Part shown: piece after piece, positions 49,201 through 60,300 of the stretch
How positions within the stretch are numbered: position 1 is the stretch's first letter
Layout of the letters: each line of letters begins with the position of its first letter
NCBI GenBank assembly: GCA_038380795.1
Contig: CM076270.1
Location: 24,940,001-25,004,000, forward strand
DNA length: 64,000 nt
Direction: 5' to 3'
Source: Pyrocephalus nanus
Taxonomy: Eukaryota > Chordata > Aves > Passeriformes > Tyrannidae
Notes under the pieces: model-generated
Database searches by the model: none
Seen by the model: only the letters and a program-made list of their open reading frames with translations
Told to the model about the DNA's origin: nothing
Position numbers and translations under genes: made by a program

Positions 49201-51014
49201 TTAGTTGTCATTACTTACAGGTTATGTGCTACATTTCACGACAGATATTTTTCACAGCTAGGTCTACAGGGCAAGATATCGCAGACAACGAAAATACTGG
49301 ATGTTCAGGAGCCTTTGCAGTAACAAAGATGTGCTGTGGCCAGGATTTATGTCCTCACTTGTCTCAAATTAATTTAAAGCACAAATCCCAAGTCTACATC
49401 CCAGCAACGGCTTGTGCCAATCAACCATTCTGGTTTATATCTGCAGTTCATTTTACAGGCTCTAAGACACACAGACACACATATTTCAGGCACATATTTT
49501 TCTTAGATCCAAAAAGGGGGATGGGCACTTGTAAAATCAGCTTTTATAAAAAGATATCAATAAACATGTATTCCAGAGATTAAATTTTCTTGTTACTGCA
49601 GAGCTATAAATCATTGCCTCTTCCTATGTGATATGAGTGTAAAATATTTATTTTGTGTTAGTGTACATCTATATACAAACATAACGGGGAGACTGCAACC
49701 TGGAATTCATGGCATGCTAAAAAGTTTATAGGGTATCCTAATATTAATATAATTTATCAGTATTTGAAGACTTTGGTGTTCCATCTTTGCACTCTGTGAA
49801 TGATCAGAATGGGCAAGCATCAGAAAATAAAGATAATAAAGACAATGCGGGATTAGTGGAACGCTGCAGAAAGAGAACCTTCCTGGTGCCACATGCTGAG
49901 ATGATGCTAACATTATGGTAAGAAAGCAGGCTCTTTGATTGCTCTAACACCACTGTATTTCTGAAATGGTTGCTTTTCCTACCATCAAAATCAGAAGAGG
50001 TAACTTAAGACTTCATTTGTTCTGTAACCTGCAATAAGGACTTCTCAAGATCATAAATACTGCATGTTTTTTATTATTATTCCAAAAGGTTTTGCCTTCT
50101 ACTGTGAATCTGACTCAATTTTACTGTTTTCTCACAGTTCTAGTTTGGACTGACTTAATGCACTTACATAGGTAGTTTTTATACCACCAAAATAAAAAGG
50201 GTAAGTCAAGCAGTTATCATGCGTGTTTCACCATTTTATATCTTTTATGTCCTTTTGAAAGCTTGCTGCTTTCATTTTATTTTGACATAAAATTCTAATG
50301 GACATCAAATTAAAATGTGTGCTTTGCTTTAAATAGTTTAAATGTGAACTAATAAATACGTTACAAATGAAAATTGATATTTAAAAAAGTTTTATCTTAA
50401 ATGTATTGACACGAAGGATCATTACCCAAAGTTATCTCAACCATTTAAAAAACACTCATTGTCTGACCTTTAAACTTTCTTATGTATTAAGTTTAAAAAA
50501 AAAAAAAAAAATCTGTCCAGCAAATTATATTGCTTTTTTGAGAGGAAAAAAGTAATTAAACAAAACCAGGTCTTACAATCATAGTCCTTACTCTGTAGAG
50601 AATGATACGAAATACTCAGATGATTTGAGTAAAGAAGACATAAATCTCTTACATTTAAAACAATAACACACTACCTAGAATTAAAAATTAAAGAGCCAGA
50701 AACAGCCATTTTACTACATGAATAAAATCATTCATATTAAAACTAAAAAAAAAAATAAATAAATAAAACTTTTATCTGTTGGAAACTGAAATGTCAACTC
50801 CGTTCTGCAAGGGTTGTAATTTCTTTTGTTTGGCCAAAATCTGTGCCTGCCATAAGGATGCATCACATGCCAAAGAAAGCACTTTTTTCTCTCTTTTCAA
50901 GTAGCCATCAGCAATCCTCAAACACATACAAAATTAACAAAATATGACTTGGCTACACATTCTTGAGCTTTACTAGACATGTTAAGGAAAGAAAGGGTTG
51001 GTGATATTTTCCCT
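49201..51014. other. Non-coding stretch, no gene seen
   Basis: A 119-codon plus frame (49224-49583) is Cys- and aromatic-rich but has no recognised domain or splice sites. Low-complexity runs include A17 at 50495-50511 and an (A)n-(TAAA)n tract at 50745-50769. Confidence 0.55.
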
Positions 51015-51125
51015 TCCCCGTCAGCAGCAGCGTCATTATGGCTATTTTAAAAAGTTGCTGCGCTGCAGTTACTGTGGCACATGGGACTGAAATTTCCATT
51101 ACAATGCATCCAGCCTGCCTCAGGT
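51015..51125. promoter_or_regulatory. Candidate short conserved block
   Basis: CCCCGTCAGCAGCAGCGTCA, TTATGGCTATTTTAAAAAG, TTGCTGCGCTGCAG and ATTTCCATTACAATGC stand out from the AT-rich flanks and keep three CpGs. CTATTTTAA is A/T-box (MEF2-like). This is a weak, texture-based call. Confidence 0.25.
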
Positions 51126-52466
51126 CCTGGACACTGTGGGTATTATTTTTTTAAATGTTAATTTTTATTTTATTTTTACTTTATATGTAGAAATCTGACA
51201 GCACTTAAATTTTAATCATTCAGGAGCTTAATTCAGGATTTCTTTCAAAGCCTAAAATTCCCTGTAAAGCCAAATTCCTTGATGTGCAAGAGATGCAGAA
51301 TCAAACCCCAGGTAGCTGGATCCAAGCTTTGTTTTATCAGCCAAGAAACAAAGTTCTCCTGATTTAAAGTACTGCACATAACACTGATAAGGCAAGGATT
51401 TAGTTTCCTAAGCCAGGCCCTGATCCTTTAATGAGCTGTGGGCTCACACACACTCACTCTGCTGGAGTCCCAGTGACTCCACTTGCAGGAAACTCCAGTT
51501 CTGGCCAGGTTTCCCTATTTCCCCTCGACTCCAACAGGAGAGAAAACCACCCTTTACACTCTCAGTTCACAATATTTTAAGACCCCCTAAAAAGCATTTA
51601 TTCTGCACCCCCTGAGTTCATCAGGAGCAGATTTCGAGAGGTGGGCTCTGTTCATTTGGTTGATGTTTATCAATTTAACATCAAGGATAACTAAAGAGCT
51701 CAGAATGTGAGATTTTTTTCTTTGTTTTTGTTTTCTAATAGAGACATCAACATCATCATAGCTCCAAAATGGTTCTTCAGCACATGATGATGCATTTGCC
51801 TGCAAATTTTATTCTACTGATCGTCACAACTGCAATATTAAACAATTTCTCTAAACAATAAAGTATTCTGGGATTATACTTTCTCTAACATTTTTGCAAC
51901 ATTTTCCTGTTCTCACTAGGAGCTCTTCTCACTAAAACATTTTCATTCAAATCAATACACTTTAAAAAAGGATTTATTTCAAGAAAACAACATTTAGATG
52001 GAAAAATGTATCAATGAAACTCTGTAATGTTGTTTCAAATATCCCCACTTTACCTTAGCAATTCAAAAAGAATTTCACTGCTTTTTTAACAAAACTATTT
52101 TCAGTACTGTATTTTAGTAAATATAAAATGACTGAATTGTGGAGTCATTTTCTGTGGAGTCAATGACACACTTCAAAAATATCACACTAAGATATTTCCT
52201 GTAAAATATTTACATTAAATATTATACATTTTAAAGCTTGTGTGACCATTCTGCATTCATCATACTGTAAACCAGTCAAAAAATACAAAAATGCTATAGA
52301 TAGGCCAAGATATGAACTTGAAAAATAAACATTACTCTTGTGTTTTCTATAAATATGAGAAAACTGTGATTAGGAAATACTAGGAATAAAATTATATTAT
52401 AAAGTCTTCTGTAATTTAATATTTTTAGAATCCAACTCTCTACTTCTTTTCTTCTAAAAGGAAATA
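51126..52466. other. Non-coding stretch, no gene seen
   Basis: AT-rich unique sequence with many T- and A-rich words, no open frame over 72 codons and no recognised repeat. A small duplication TGTGGAGTCA occurs twice at about 52138 and 52155. Confidence 0.6.
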
Positions 52467-53057
52467 GTGTTTATTATAGAAAAAAGACTCAGTAGTGTTG
52501 CACGTAGCAGATATCACAAATTATTTACAAGAAGATCATTTTATGGATCTTCCATTGTTCTGGCCATACGATGTGATGATCCTCACTACTTCATTTCATT
52601 AATGCCTCACTTTATGGAAACCCATTTTGCTACAAACAAAGCATCTACCCACTCTGGAGGGCTTAATTTTGACAACTTTCCTAATCTAATATATGGACAC
52701 ATTGGAAAGAAAATTTCCTTCGCTTTTAAAATTGCTCATAAAGGCATAGAAATTAAATTCATGCCTACTTTTGGTTCATGGGGGAACAAATGGCAGGCTG
52801 AGCACATTTGCATGTGGCCAATAGCCAGCACCAGCCCTCCAGAGCTCAGGGCTCTCCCCGTGCAGTTGTGCATCAGCCAAGGTGCAGGAGGACCTCTGGC
52901 AGCAGCAGCAGCACCAGGCAGGGGACACCAGGACAGGGTGGGTGACAAGGCTGTGGGAGGTCCCTCAGGGCAGCCAGGAACACCTCTGAAATGCCAGCAG
53001 CAGCTGCGTGGAGGATGGTCCTCTCTAACAGGGCACAGGGACGTGTTTGGCTTCTGA
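52467..53057 (+). other. Longest open frame (196 codons), no protein recognised
   Basis: The frame is open from an ATG at 52467 to a stop at 53057. Its left half (to about 52815) is AT-rich and looks like non-coding regulatory DNA, including ATTTGCAT (52806-52813, POU octamer) next to GGCCAATAGC (CCAAT-type). Its right half is abruptly GC-rich, with (GCA)5 at 52899-52913, and translates as Gly/Gln/Ala-rich low-complexity sequence. Large minus-strand frames overlap it (52736-53179, 147 codons), as expected when stops are scarce. No domain or credible splice boundary is seen, so I treat it as fortuitous. Confidence 0.15.
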
Positions 53058-53394
53058 ACAATGAGAGAAAATTCTTTGTGAGTGGGATGGGGCCCTGAAC
53101 CCCAAGACTTTCCCCCATCCCCTCCGTGCCAGACACATCCAGACAGAATCAAATCGTGCCTGAGAGCCTGCAACAGCACCTGAGTTCAGCACATCCGTCT
53201 CGCTTTGGGAAGTGAAGGGGATAGCTGTGTTACATATGTAGTAATAATTGGCAAATACTGAGCTTTTGTAATGACCTCTGCAGGACTCATTGTTTTTGCT
53301 CACAGCCAGTATGCTTCACCACCCTATTTTCAAGATACTTCATTACCCCTGCTAGCTCTGAGTCTAGTGATTTTTAGGTATATGTCATTAGCCT

Positions 53395-53640
53395 GACTGC
53401 TGGCCAAATCTACTAGCACAGAGGGCTGAGCAGATAAATACCAGAGATTAATTTAGAATGTCAGCTTGTGGGAGGAGGCAGCCCCACACACTTTGCTCAA
53501 TCCCACCGCATTTGCTCTGGGGACGCGTGGCTTTTTAGCACATTTATCTAATAAAACACATTTACAGCTTTAAGGAGTTCAAAACAAGACCTGTTTGGGA
53601 AGACTCAGGTATAAGTTGCCTGATGCTCTATAAATGCAGG
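53395..53640. promoter_or_regulatory. Candidate enhancer with paired GATA sites
   Basis: AGATAA (53432-53437) and, in opposite orientation, TTATCT (53544-53549) are GATA-factor sites about 110 bases apart. GATTAATTTAG lies between (TTAATT 53448-53453), as do CACCGCATTTGC and GGGGACGCGTGGC. The mix of GATA, homeodomain and preserved CpG words is enhancer-like. Confidence 0.33.
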
Positions 53641-55257
53641 TCTATGCTGTAAACAGGTCACACCATGTCCCCCTTCAAGAGCTGCAGTCCTGAGCACCAC
53701 ACGAAACCGCTCATCAGCACTTCCAGTTGAAATCAAAGTCACACCAACAGCAGCCGTGCAATGTACCATCATCCCAGGCACGCAGAAATGACACACAGTG
53801 GCTGCACAGAGAACAAACAGCAAAGCCTCAGGTAGCTGGATTCTGACCCACTCACAGCGATTTTTTTCCCTGACTGATTCCGGAAAATTTCAGGCCAAGT
53901 TAGGGGGACAAGACAAGCCTGGCAAGACTGGACACCTGCACTGCAGTGTTTGGGCACATGCCCACAGCCCCCAGAGGGGTGCCAGGCTGCAGCAGGGCCT
54001 GGGCAGGGCAGGGGGGAGCTGACCCTCTCAGCTTCCCGTGCCCCATTCATGAATGCACAGCAAGAAAGGGAGGTCTGATCTGTGCTTCCTACTTCCACCA
54101 CGCTGGAGAGTGTGCCAGGCTAGATGCTCACATCTGCTAGGGCTGAACATGCAAGAGAGCACATCCTCTATTTTCTTCTGGTTTTACAGGAAAAAAAGAA
54201 AAAAAAAAGAAAAGGTGGGGGATAGCTCTAAAATAATATGGCAAAAGAACAACATCCAGCAGAATCATCTGCACAGCTCTGGGCACACTTAGCACCTTGT
54301 ACAAATAAAACACAGCTTCATTAATCCTTCCCAAGTCATCCAGTTGCTGAGACAGACAGCACTCCATAAATGCATATGGTATGAACCAGTGCTTGCCTTT
54401 ATCTCAGTTAGTGCCTTTTTGCCCTGTTTTGGCAGCCCAAATGGTCGCTCCAAGACTCTTTGGAGCCTTTGTGAAGGGCTGCAGTCCTCAGCCCGGGAGG
54501 AGAGGCAGTGGCAGCAGCAGCCAGCTGGGCAGCCAGGCTGCTGGACACCTGCCAGGGTGGCTCCCCTCCAGCACTCCAGCCCCTGCAAGCTTTGCAGCAG
54601 GAAATGGCTTGGCTGACAGACCATCAGGGAGGATGCAGTTTGTCTGTTAGGCAACTGAAGCATAATTTAATGGAAGTTAACACATAAAAAAACTCCAAAA
54701 GGAATAAATAAAAAGGCAGTTCTTGCTAAATTTCATGAGAAGACGGTAACCACCACTGTGGCTTTTAAGTGAGAATTGTAGCACTCTGTGATATGTGACA
54801 CACTGGTGACGTGGTCACTACATCACACACCAGTTTTGTTCTAGGGCTGCTCTGTGCACCCTGGCATTTCATTCCCACAGTTAATGTGCTTTGCAATTTT
54901 CCCACATCCTACACCAGGTACAAGAATATTTTCGAAATCCCCAAACCACTTCTACTTTTAACAGTACATCATTAAATTATTCAATAGATCTTCTCATTTC
55001 CCTTCGTCTTTGAGAGATTTCTAATTTGGAGAGTGGACTGCTACCAGCAGTAAAAGTAAGAACAATATGTTTTAACAGGTTTGTCTGGGGAAGGAAGATG
55101 GTCTAAAGATTTGGTTATAGAAAAAACATAGATACAAAGGAAACCCTTGACTTTCAGCAAACTCTTCAAAATACCTTCAGACTGGAATGACCTATTATGA
55201 TCTTTTAACTTGACCTCCAAAATATTGGAACAAATTTCTATTTAGCAATTAGTACAA
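53641..55257. other. GC-richer non-coding stretch, no gene seen
   Basis: Overlapping frames of 110 (53769-54101, minus), 124 (54289-54663, minus), 90 and 89 codons on both strands reflect high GC content and few stops. None has a recognised family. It includes one G-quadruplex motif and an A-rich purine tract at 54191-54214. From about 54700 the sequence returns to AT-rich. Confidence 0.5.
53995..54016 (+). other. G-quadruplex motif, plus strand
   Basis: GGG-CCT-GGG-CA-GGG-CA-GGGGGG fits the canonical G3N1-7 four-tract pattern with short loops, which favours a stable fold. It lies in the GC-rich patch with no nearby gene to regulate. Confidence 0.7.
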
Positions 55258-55650
55258 AGGCTGCATCGCTAAGGTTACCATAACCTACCCTTTAGAAAGT
55301 CTTCCAGACTTGATGTGGAAATGCCAAGTGATGGAGCATTTACTGTAACTCTGAATACTCCAACTGTTGAACAGTTTCACTGTCAAACACACACACCTGG
55401 TTTCTAATGTTAAGCTGTCTGGCTCCAGGGTCCAGCCACTCCATCTCACAGAGCACGCTGTGCCTCTGTGCTCTGCCTGTTGCTCTGTTTCCTCTCTGGC
55501 TGTAAACCCTTGATGGCTCTTTATCTGGCACAACAGGATCAACATGCTGCTACTGCCACCCCCATCTACAGCCACATTAATCTCTCTAACCAGAGCATCC
55601 CTTAGGAGCTCACCTTCAGGTATTTATCCACCATGACCCTTGAATCCTTC
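55258..55650 (-). mobile_element. Old CR1 LINE 3' fragment
   Basis: Read on the plus strand the order is CTGCATCGCTAAGGTTACCA, CTTTAGAAAGTCTTCCAGAC, TTGATG...AAGTGATGGAGCATTTAC, GAACAGTTTCACTGTCAAAC, TTTCTAATGTTAAGCTGTCT, GGCTCCAGGGTCCAGCCACT, and near the right end CTTCAGGTATTTATCCACCA. This matches the reverse complement of the 3' part of CR1 as found across birds, turtles and crocodilians ('TTTAGAAAGACATCCAGTC', 'AAGTGATGGAGAATCCACC', 'CACTGTTAAAAATTTG', 'TTTGTCTAGCTTCAACTTCCAGCCATTGG', 'TAGGTACTTATAGAC'). The LINE is therefore on the minus strand. It is truncated, as most CR1 copies are, and highly diverged. No reverse-transcriptase coding part remains. Confidence 0.75.
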
Positions 55651-56859
55651 TTATAGTCATTGTTTTCAACTAAATTTTTCCATCAAGAAAGTGTGACTTT
55701 TATGTATTTACAGATACCACAGCTGAGGAAAAAAAAAAAAAAAGCAACTCCTACCACAAATCTATTACAGGGTAAATTGTTAGATTGTCACTGAGATCAA
55801 ACAGCACCTTTCTCCTCAAATGTTACAGAAATTGGGGCCCTCTCTGCTCTTCCGAGTATAGGTCTGGTTTATTGTTTTACCTTGATCCAGACTCACATTT
55901 TGATGGGCTTAAAAGTGAATATACATTTGTCTAACAAGATGTGAAATTAACCTTTCACATTTTCTTAAGCAACAAAGGAAAATAAATTTGTTTTTGCTAT
56001 AAAGGCCTCTCTCTTTCTTATTCCTCACTGAAAATACATGTACATGGTTATATCCCCTAATATATTATGTAGAAAGGTGAAAAGAGTTTATCTTGGTCTT
56101 GCAATGGCCAGACCTTGAGATTATTTAGGGTTTCCCCACACTTTGCACTCTTGAGGGCGTTGAACAGAGGGCTTGCAAAGGGTAGATTAGAGGTGAGAAA
56201 ACCTTCAGTTTGTCTCTGGACCTGTATCCATGTCTGCTGGAAGATTGTGATGGCTTACATTCAAGAAACAACACTGAGCAGGCAAGCCAAAGAGAAAAGT
56301 ACTCATGAAGTGGGACATCAGTGTGCCCACCAGCATAAAAGCGACACTGATTGTGAATAGAATGGACAGTGGACTCCAGAAACTGCACTGGTTTGGATTT
56401 TGCATCACCTGTCCCCTGAGTTGTAGTGGCATTCTCTCTCAAAGAGCTACTGTGGTAGACCTTCCCATGATCACTTCTGTGTGGAAGAAAGTCCCCACAT
56501 GCTTTGAGTGTTTTTTGTCATTAAAAACACCCCACTGCTAGTATCTAAAAGCAGCAAACCCACATGTAATCAAAGAAACCCAGGAAAAAAATGTATGCAC
56601 TTGCTGCAAAATATAATGCACTGAAAATCCATAGGTATTACTATGGTTACTAATCCACAGATAACTAATATTTCCTGCCTTTTCTTACTTTGTGGGTTTC
56701 TCTGTTGTGCTTTATTCAGAAGAAGAGTTCAATAACAAATTATCTTTAATTTACTGCTACTAATGATGTAGGCAATTTTTGGTCCCAAGGCTGCTGCCTC
56801 AATACAGGCAGAACAGCCAGTGAGGCAGACAGAACCTTTGCCTGGGTAAAGATGACAGG
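55651..56859. other. Non-coding stretch, no gene seen
   Basis: A15 at 55729-55743. Frames of 105 and 75 codons (minus) and 81 and 78 codons (plus) overlap around 56115-56540 with no recognised family. Confidence 0.55.
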
Positions 56860-57130
56860 ATTAGGCCCAGCTTATTTTACAGTTATTTATTACACAATGA
56901 TAATTAACATGAGGTAGACAAGCTCATTTATTTGGCAACAGCAACCCCGAAACACACTGCTAAGAAGTGCTGAGCATAAATAATACGAAAAAATGCTTAC
57001 GCAACAATAAGAAAATGTGTGATTGTGTATTCTATCACAGAGCTTGAAAACTGCAGGTTAAGCAAATTACCACTGGCACTGTTTTATCCGTAATTCTGCC
57101 CATCACCTCAATGAATGATCAGGTAGGAAC
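56860..57130. promoter_or_regulatory. Candidate conserved non-coding block
   Basis: Words include TTACACAATGATAATTAACA, CATAAATAATACG, GCTTACGCAACAATAAG, GCAAATTACC and TTTTATCCGTAATTCTGCCC. Homeodomain and SOX-like (ACAATA) cores are clustered, and CpGs are kept in AATACG, TTACGCAA and ATCCG. This is an appearance-based call. Confidence 0.3.
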
Positions 57131-57984
57131 CTTTCAATTCTAGCAGCGTTTCTTTCTAAATACCTTGCTATTTAGCAGCCTAAAGGGAGCCAGCACATCA
57201 GTAGTGCCTTCTATGCACTGTCGAGTCCCAGCTTGAGCACACCAAACTCTGAGGCCTTTTGAAATCTTTAAAGACAATCACACATGAGACAGTTTCTATA
57301 TTGCAGGGCTGGCTAGAGATACTGCAGCACAAAACAATATTTCAAGCTTTCTGATATACATGTGTCACCTCTATGTGACAAATAGCTTGTATTAATTAGG
57401 CACTAGACTTGGTGAGATTGCTGTTATTAACTGAGAGAAGATGGGTTGAATTTAATTGTGTGTGACATCAAAGTCAAGTGACTGATATTTCAAGCATCAT
57501 TTAAAATGTTTGATATTGGAGTCATTGTATTCACATAAAGACTGTCTAAAAATATAAAGGAGAATGATGAGAGAGGAACTGAAATGCATTCATACAATCC
57601 ATCTTATGAAGTGAATTCGATGTAATTTTGCTTGTATTTTTGACCCAGTGTTGACAACATTTATTTTTTTAGTTGTTTAAAATTATTACTTTGAAGAACA
57701 GTTTATTTTTCTCAGTACTAATTTTGGAGACAGCTGGGATAGTTTGTATTGGTTCCAGCATCAGTGTTCTCAGAAATGTGGACATAAGGGAGGAGGAACA
57801 TAAAAGATCAGCTTGCACTGGGATTTGCTTTATAGCCCTTAATGAACACTATTTGGAAAATGTTTACCTAAGAAAAGCAGACTGCACATTATTCAGGCAA
57901 ACTTCCATAACAGCTTGAAAAAAAAAAAGGGTAAAAGAAAAGGAAGCTATATTTAAAACTGCACATGAAAGAACATATTTAAGG
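57131..57984. other. Non-coding stretch, no gene seen
   Basis: Unique AT-rich DNA. A block at 57390-57560 (GTATTAATTAGGCAC, TGTGACATCAAAGTCAAGTG) may be weakly regulatory. The 81-codon frame at 57673-57918 is not recognised. Confidence 0.5.
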
Positions 57985-58022
57985 AATAAGAGCCCACTAT
58001 TGTACTATGCACTGTACAAATG
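57985..58022 (-). mobile_element. Short fragment of the same SINE type as 13668-13920
   Basis: AGCCCACTATTGTACTATGC and ACTGTACAAATGGCAG follow 'GGGCCCCATTGTGCTAGGC' and 'GCTGTACAAACAC' of the sauropsid CORE-SINE, in the same orientation as the copy at 13668. Only about 38 bases are recognisable. Confidence 0.4.
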
Positions 58023-58139
58023 GCAGCTATCTGTCACACACCAGAACGTGAGGAATTCTGTTTTAGGGTAGAATGCTTCTCTCATTTAAGATGCTGGCAA
58101 AAATCCCCCTCAGTTTGATAGGGCAGAATCACACTTGTG

Positions 58140-58450
58140 ATGTAGCATGATAATGCATATGGTGTTTTGCTAAAAAGTGGGTCAATAAACAATTGCCCCA
58201 GAGGATACTTGTCTATAATGCTTCTGCATTGTACCATTTCCTTTTAGTTCTTTCTTTAAAAATAAATACCATAAAGCAATTGCTTATTCCGTGCTTGCCA
58301 TAAAGCATACAAAACAATCCAACTGAAATCAGCTTAATTAAACTGCAGTGCCTTGCAAGCAAACATGTATCCCCTAGGTATTCCCAAGCAGACAAATCAG
58401 AAGTGCACGGCAGCCAAAAGTAAATATTAACATTTTCACAAACAAGAAAG
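58140..58450. promoter_or_regulatory. Candidate conserved block with SOX/forkhead-like sites
   Basis: ATAAACAATTGCCCC (AACAAT 58188-58193) and AAAACAATCCAAC carry SOX/forkhead-like cores. ATGATAATGCATATGG is POU-like. CAGCTTAATTAAACTG carries a homeodomain core. TTATTCCGTGCTTGCC and GTGCACGGCAGCC keep CpGs. The density of such words exceeds that of the flanks. Confidence 0.35.
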
Positions 58451-58474
58451 ACAATCTTCCAATTAGGAGAACCT

Positions 58475-58503
58475 CCCCACTGCCCCAGTGGTGCCCTAAA
58501 CCC
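58475..58503 (-). other. G-quadruplex motif, minus strand
   Basis: On the plus strand CCCC-ACTG-CCCC-AGTGGTG-CCC-TAAA-CCC, so the minus strand has four G tracts with loops of 4, 7 and 4 bases. It fits the canonical pattern, with one loop at the upper length limit. Confidence 0.6.
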
Positions 58504-58599
58504 ACACACCATGGGGCAAGGGGGGACAGTCAGGCTCACCAGAGGTGCCTTTCCCTTGCTGCAGCCCAGGAGCCAGTGGAGAGGTCAGAAAATAAAATC

Positions 58600-58690
58600 A
58601 TATATATATTTATATATATATATAAATAAAATATATGTTTATACATAAAAAGTGTGCATGTATATGTGGATTTTCATGTATGTAAATATA
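58600..58690. repeat. AT microsatellite-like tract
   Basis: TATATATATTTATATATATA followed by TATAAATAAAATATATG, then a GTATATG/CATGTATGT-type tail. A typical hypervariable AT tract. Confidence 0.85.
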
Positions 58691-60119
58691 ACTCTATACA
58701 TTGGGCATGTTATTTTATATCAGAATTAGTACTGCCATAGCCACAAGCTCAATCAAGACTAGAAAGTATACATGAAGGATGCAGCCTCATCTGCAGTGGG
58801 ATTCACTTCTCAGAAGGATTTTGTCTTCCCAGGGGCACGTTCTGGACTGACCAGACAAACTGTTTAACCATGGGCTTAATTGTAAGGACCAGTTTTGCTG
58901 GGGGAACTGATGCATATCAAGATAAAAGACACATAAATATCTTAGCAGTTGTATAGGTAGAAAACCCAATAACTGATGGTAAATTCATGGATAGACTCCA
59001 TTCTCTGTGAGACACCAATTCTCCCCCATTTCCCCTGTTCTCCACAGCAGCAGGCCAAAATCCTCCTTGAAATCATCCAAAATCTCTTGTCCTCAGCGAG
59101 ATTACAAAGATTCACCTTTCCCTGATTTGGCACAAGATTGGCATTAACCTCGGGCTTTAACTAGCTTTCCACTAAGAAAAATTTTTAGTTATTTCATTAA
59201 AAACCAAAGTATTAGAAAAAAACTTACTGTGTCAGGCAAGATTCTAGATTTGGCAGTTTTAGAATAATTGATAAAGTAATTTATATAGTGAAGTACATTT
59301 CTTCTATATATGAATAGTTCACAGAAGCTGTTCTAGATTCCCTGCAAATTCATTTGTTATCAGGAGTTATTTAGGGAATCATTACAACAACCTCTCACTG
59401 CTCTGTCCTTCATCTGACAGGTGATTGCTGCCAAAACTTAATTTTTAAAGAAAATCTCTACAGCATATTGTTACTTTTTGATAAAATGTGCAAAATTCTC
59501 TGAACTAATTTGCAGTACCATATTTACAGATTAAAAATGCACTCTTTACATATTTTTCGATGTGCTTAAAATTCCGTTTCCACAAACATCCCTGTCAGAA
59601 AGCTCTGCCTAAAAGAATATTCAGGGAAAGCAAATATTAAAAAGTGTGAATACTATCAAAGCAAAAAATGCAAACAGATGTTTGAGGGGGGGTTGTTGTT
59701 TCCTCTACCCAGTTTGCACTGAAACCCATACAGTTTGAAATTAAATTTGGAAAAAAAAGAAAAAAACCTCTTCTTATGATTTGCAGTAAAAAATGTTTTC
59801 AAACTAAACTTGTGCTTAAATTCTGACACCCCTGAAATCAGTCATTGTTTCCAAATAATGCTTTCCAGTGTGTTGGTTATGGGATAAAAATGAGAAGAGT
59901 GAGAACTGTCAAAGGAAAGAGATCAACCATTATAACCCTGTGCCCCTACATGAACATGTATTTAAATGCAGTTCAGAGATGTTATTTGGCTTTGTAATCA
60001 AGAATTCTCATAATACCTGCAAAAAAGAAGCAGGTATTAATCTAATAATAGTCTTCGTTTTTTCTCAGAAAAATGGTGAAAAGCTTAAGGCAAGGTTTTG
60101 AAAGGGGTGGTGCTACTTT
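58691..60119. other. Non-coding stretch, no gene seen
   Basis: AT-rich unique sequence with frames of 77 codons or fewer. A G7 run occurs at about 59688 and a short purine tract at about 59750-59765. Nothing else was recognised. Confidence 0.6.
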
Positions 60120-60300
60120 TCCTTTGAGACATAAACAAGAACTGTTTATGTATCGCATTTGACTGTGACAGAAAAGTTTCCTATATAGAGCATAAGCCAA
60201 ATTTATTTGGTCTCTAAACTTTTCTAGTACGTTGTTGTCTGGAATGCGACCTTTTTGAAACTGTTTCTCAAACATTATTGCAGTGGCTGAAATAGCAGTC
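60120..60300. promoter_or_regulatory. Candidate regulatory block with inverted forkhead sites
   Basis: ACATAAACA (60129-60137) and TGTTTATGT (60143-60151) are exact reverse complements with a 5-base gap, giving a palindromic pair of forkhead-type cores (ATAAACA/TGTTTAT). The block continues with TATCGCATTTGACTGTGAC, CTAGTACGTTGTTGTC, GGAATGCGACC and AAACATTATTGCAG, keeping three CpGs. Confidence 0.35.

Noticed and set aside
49511..49526. AAAAAGGGGGATG, like a retroviral polypurine tract before an LTR
   Set aside because: No LTR ends, primer-binding site or retroviral coding remnants were found on either side.
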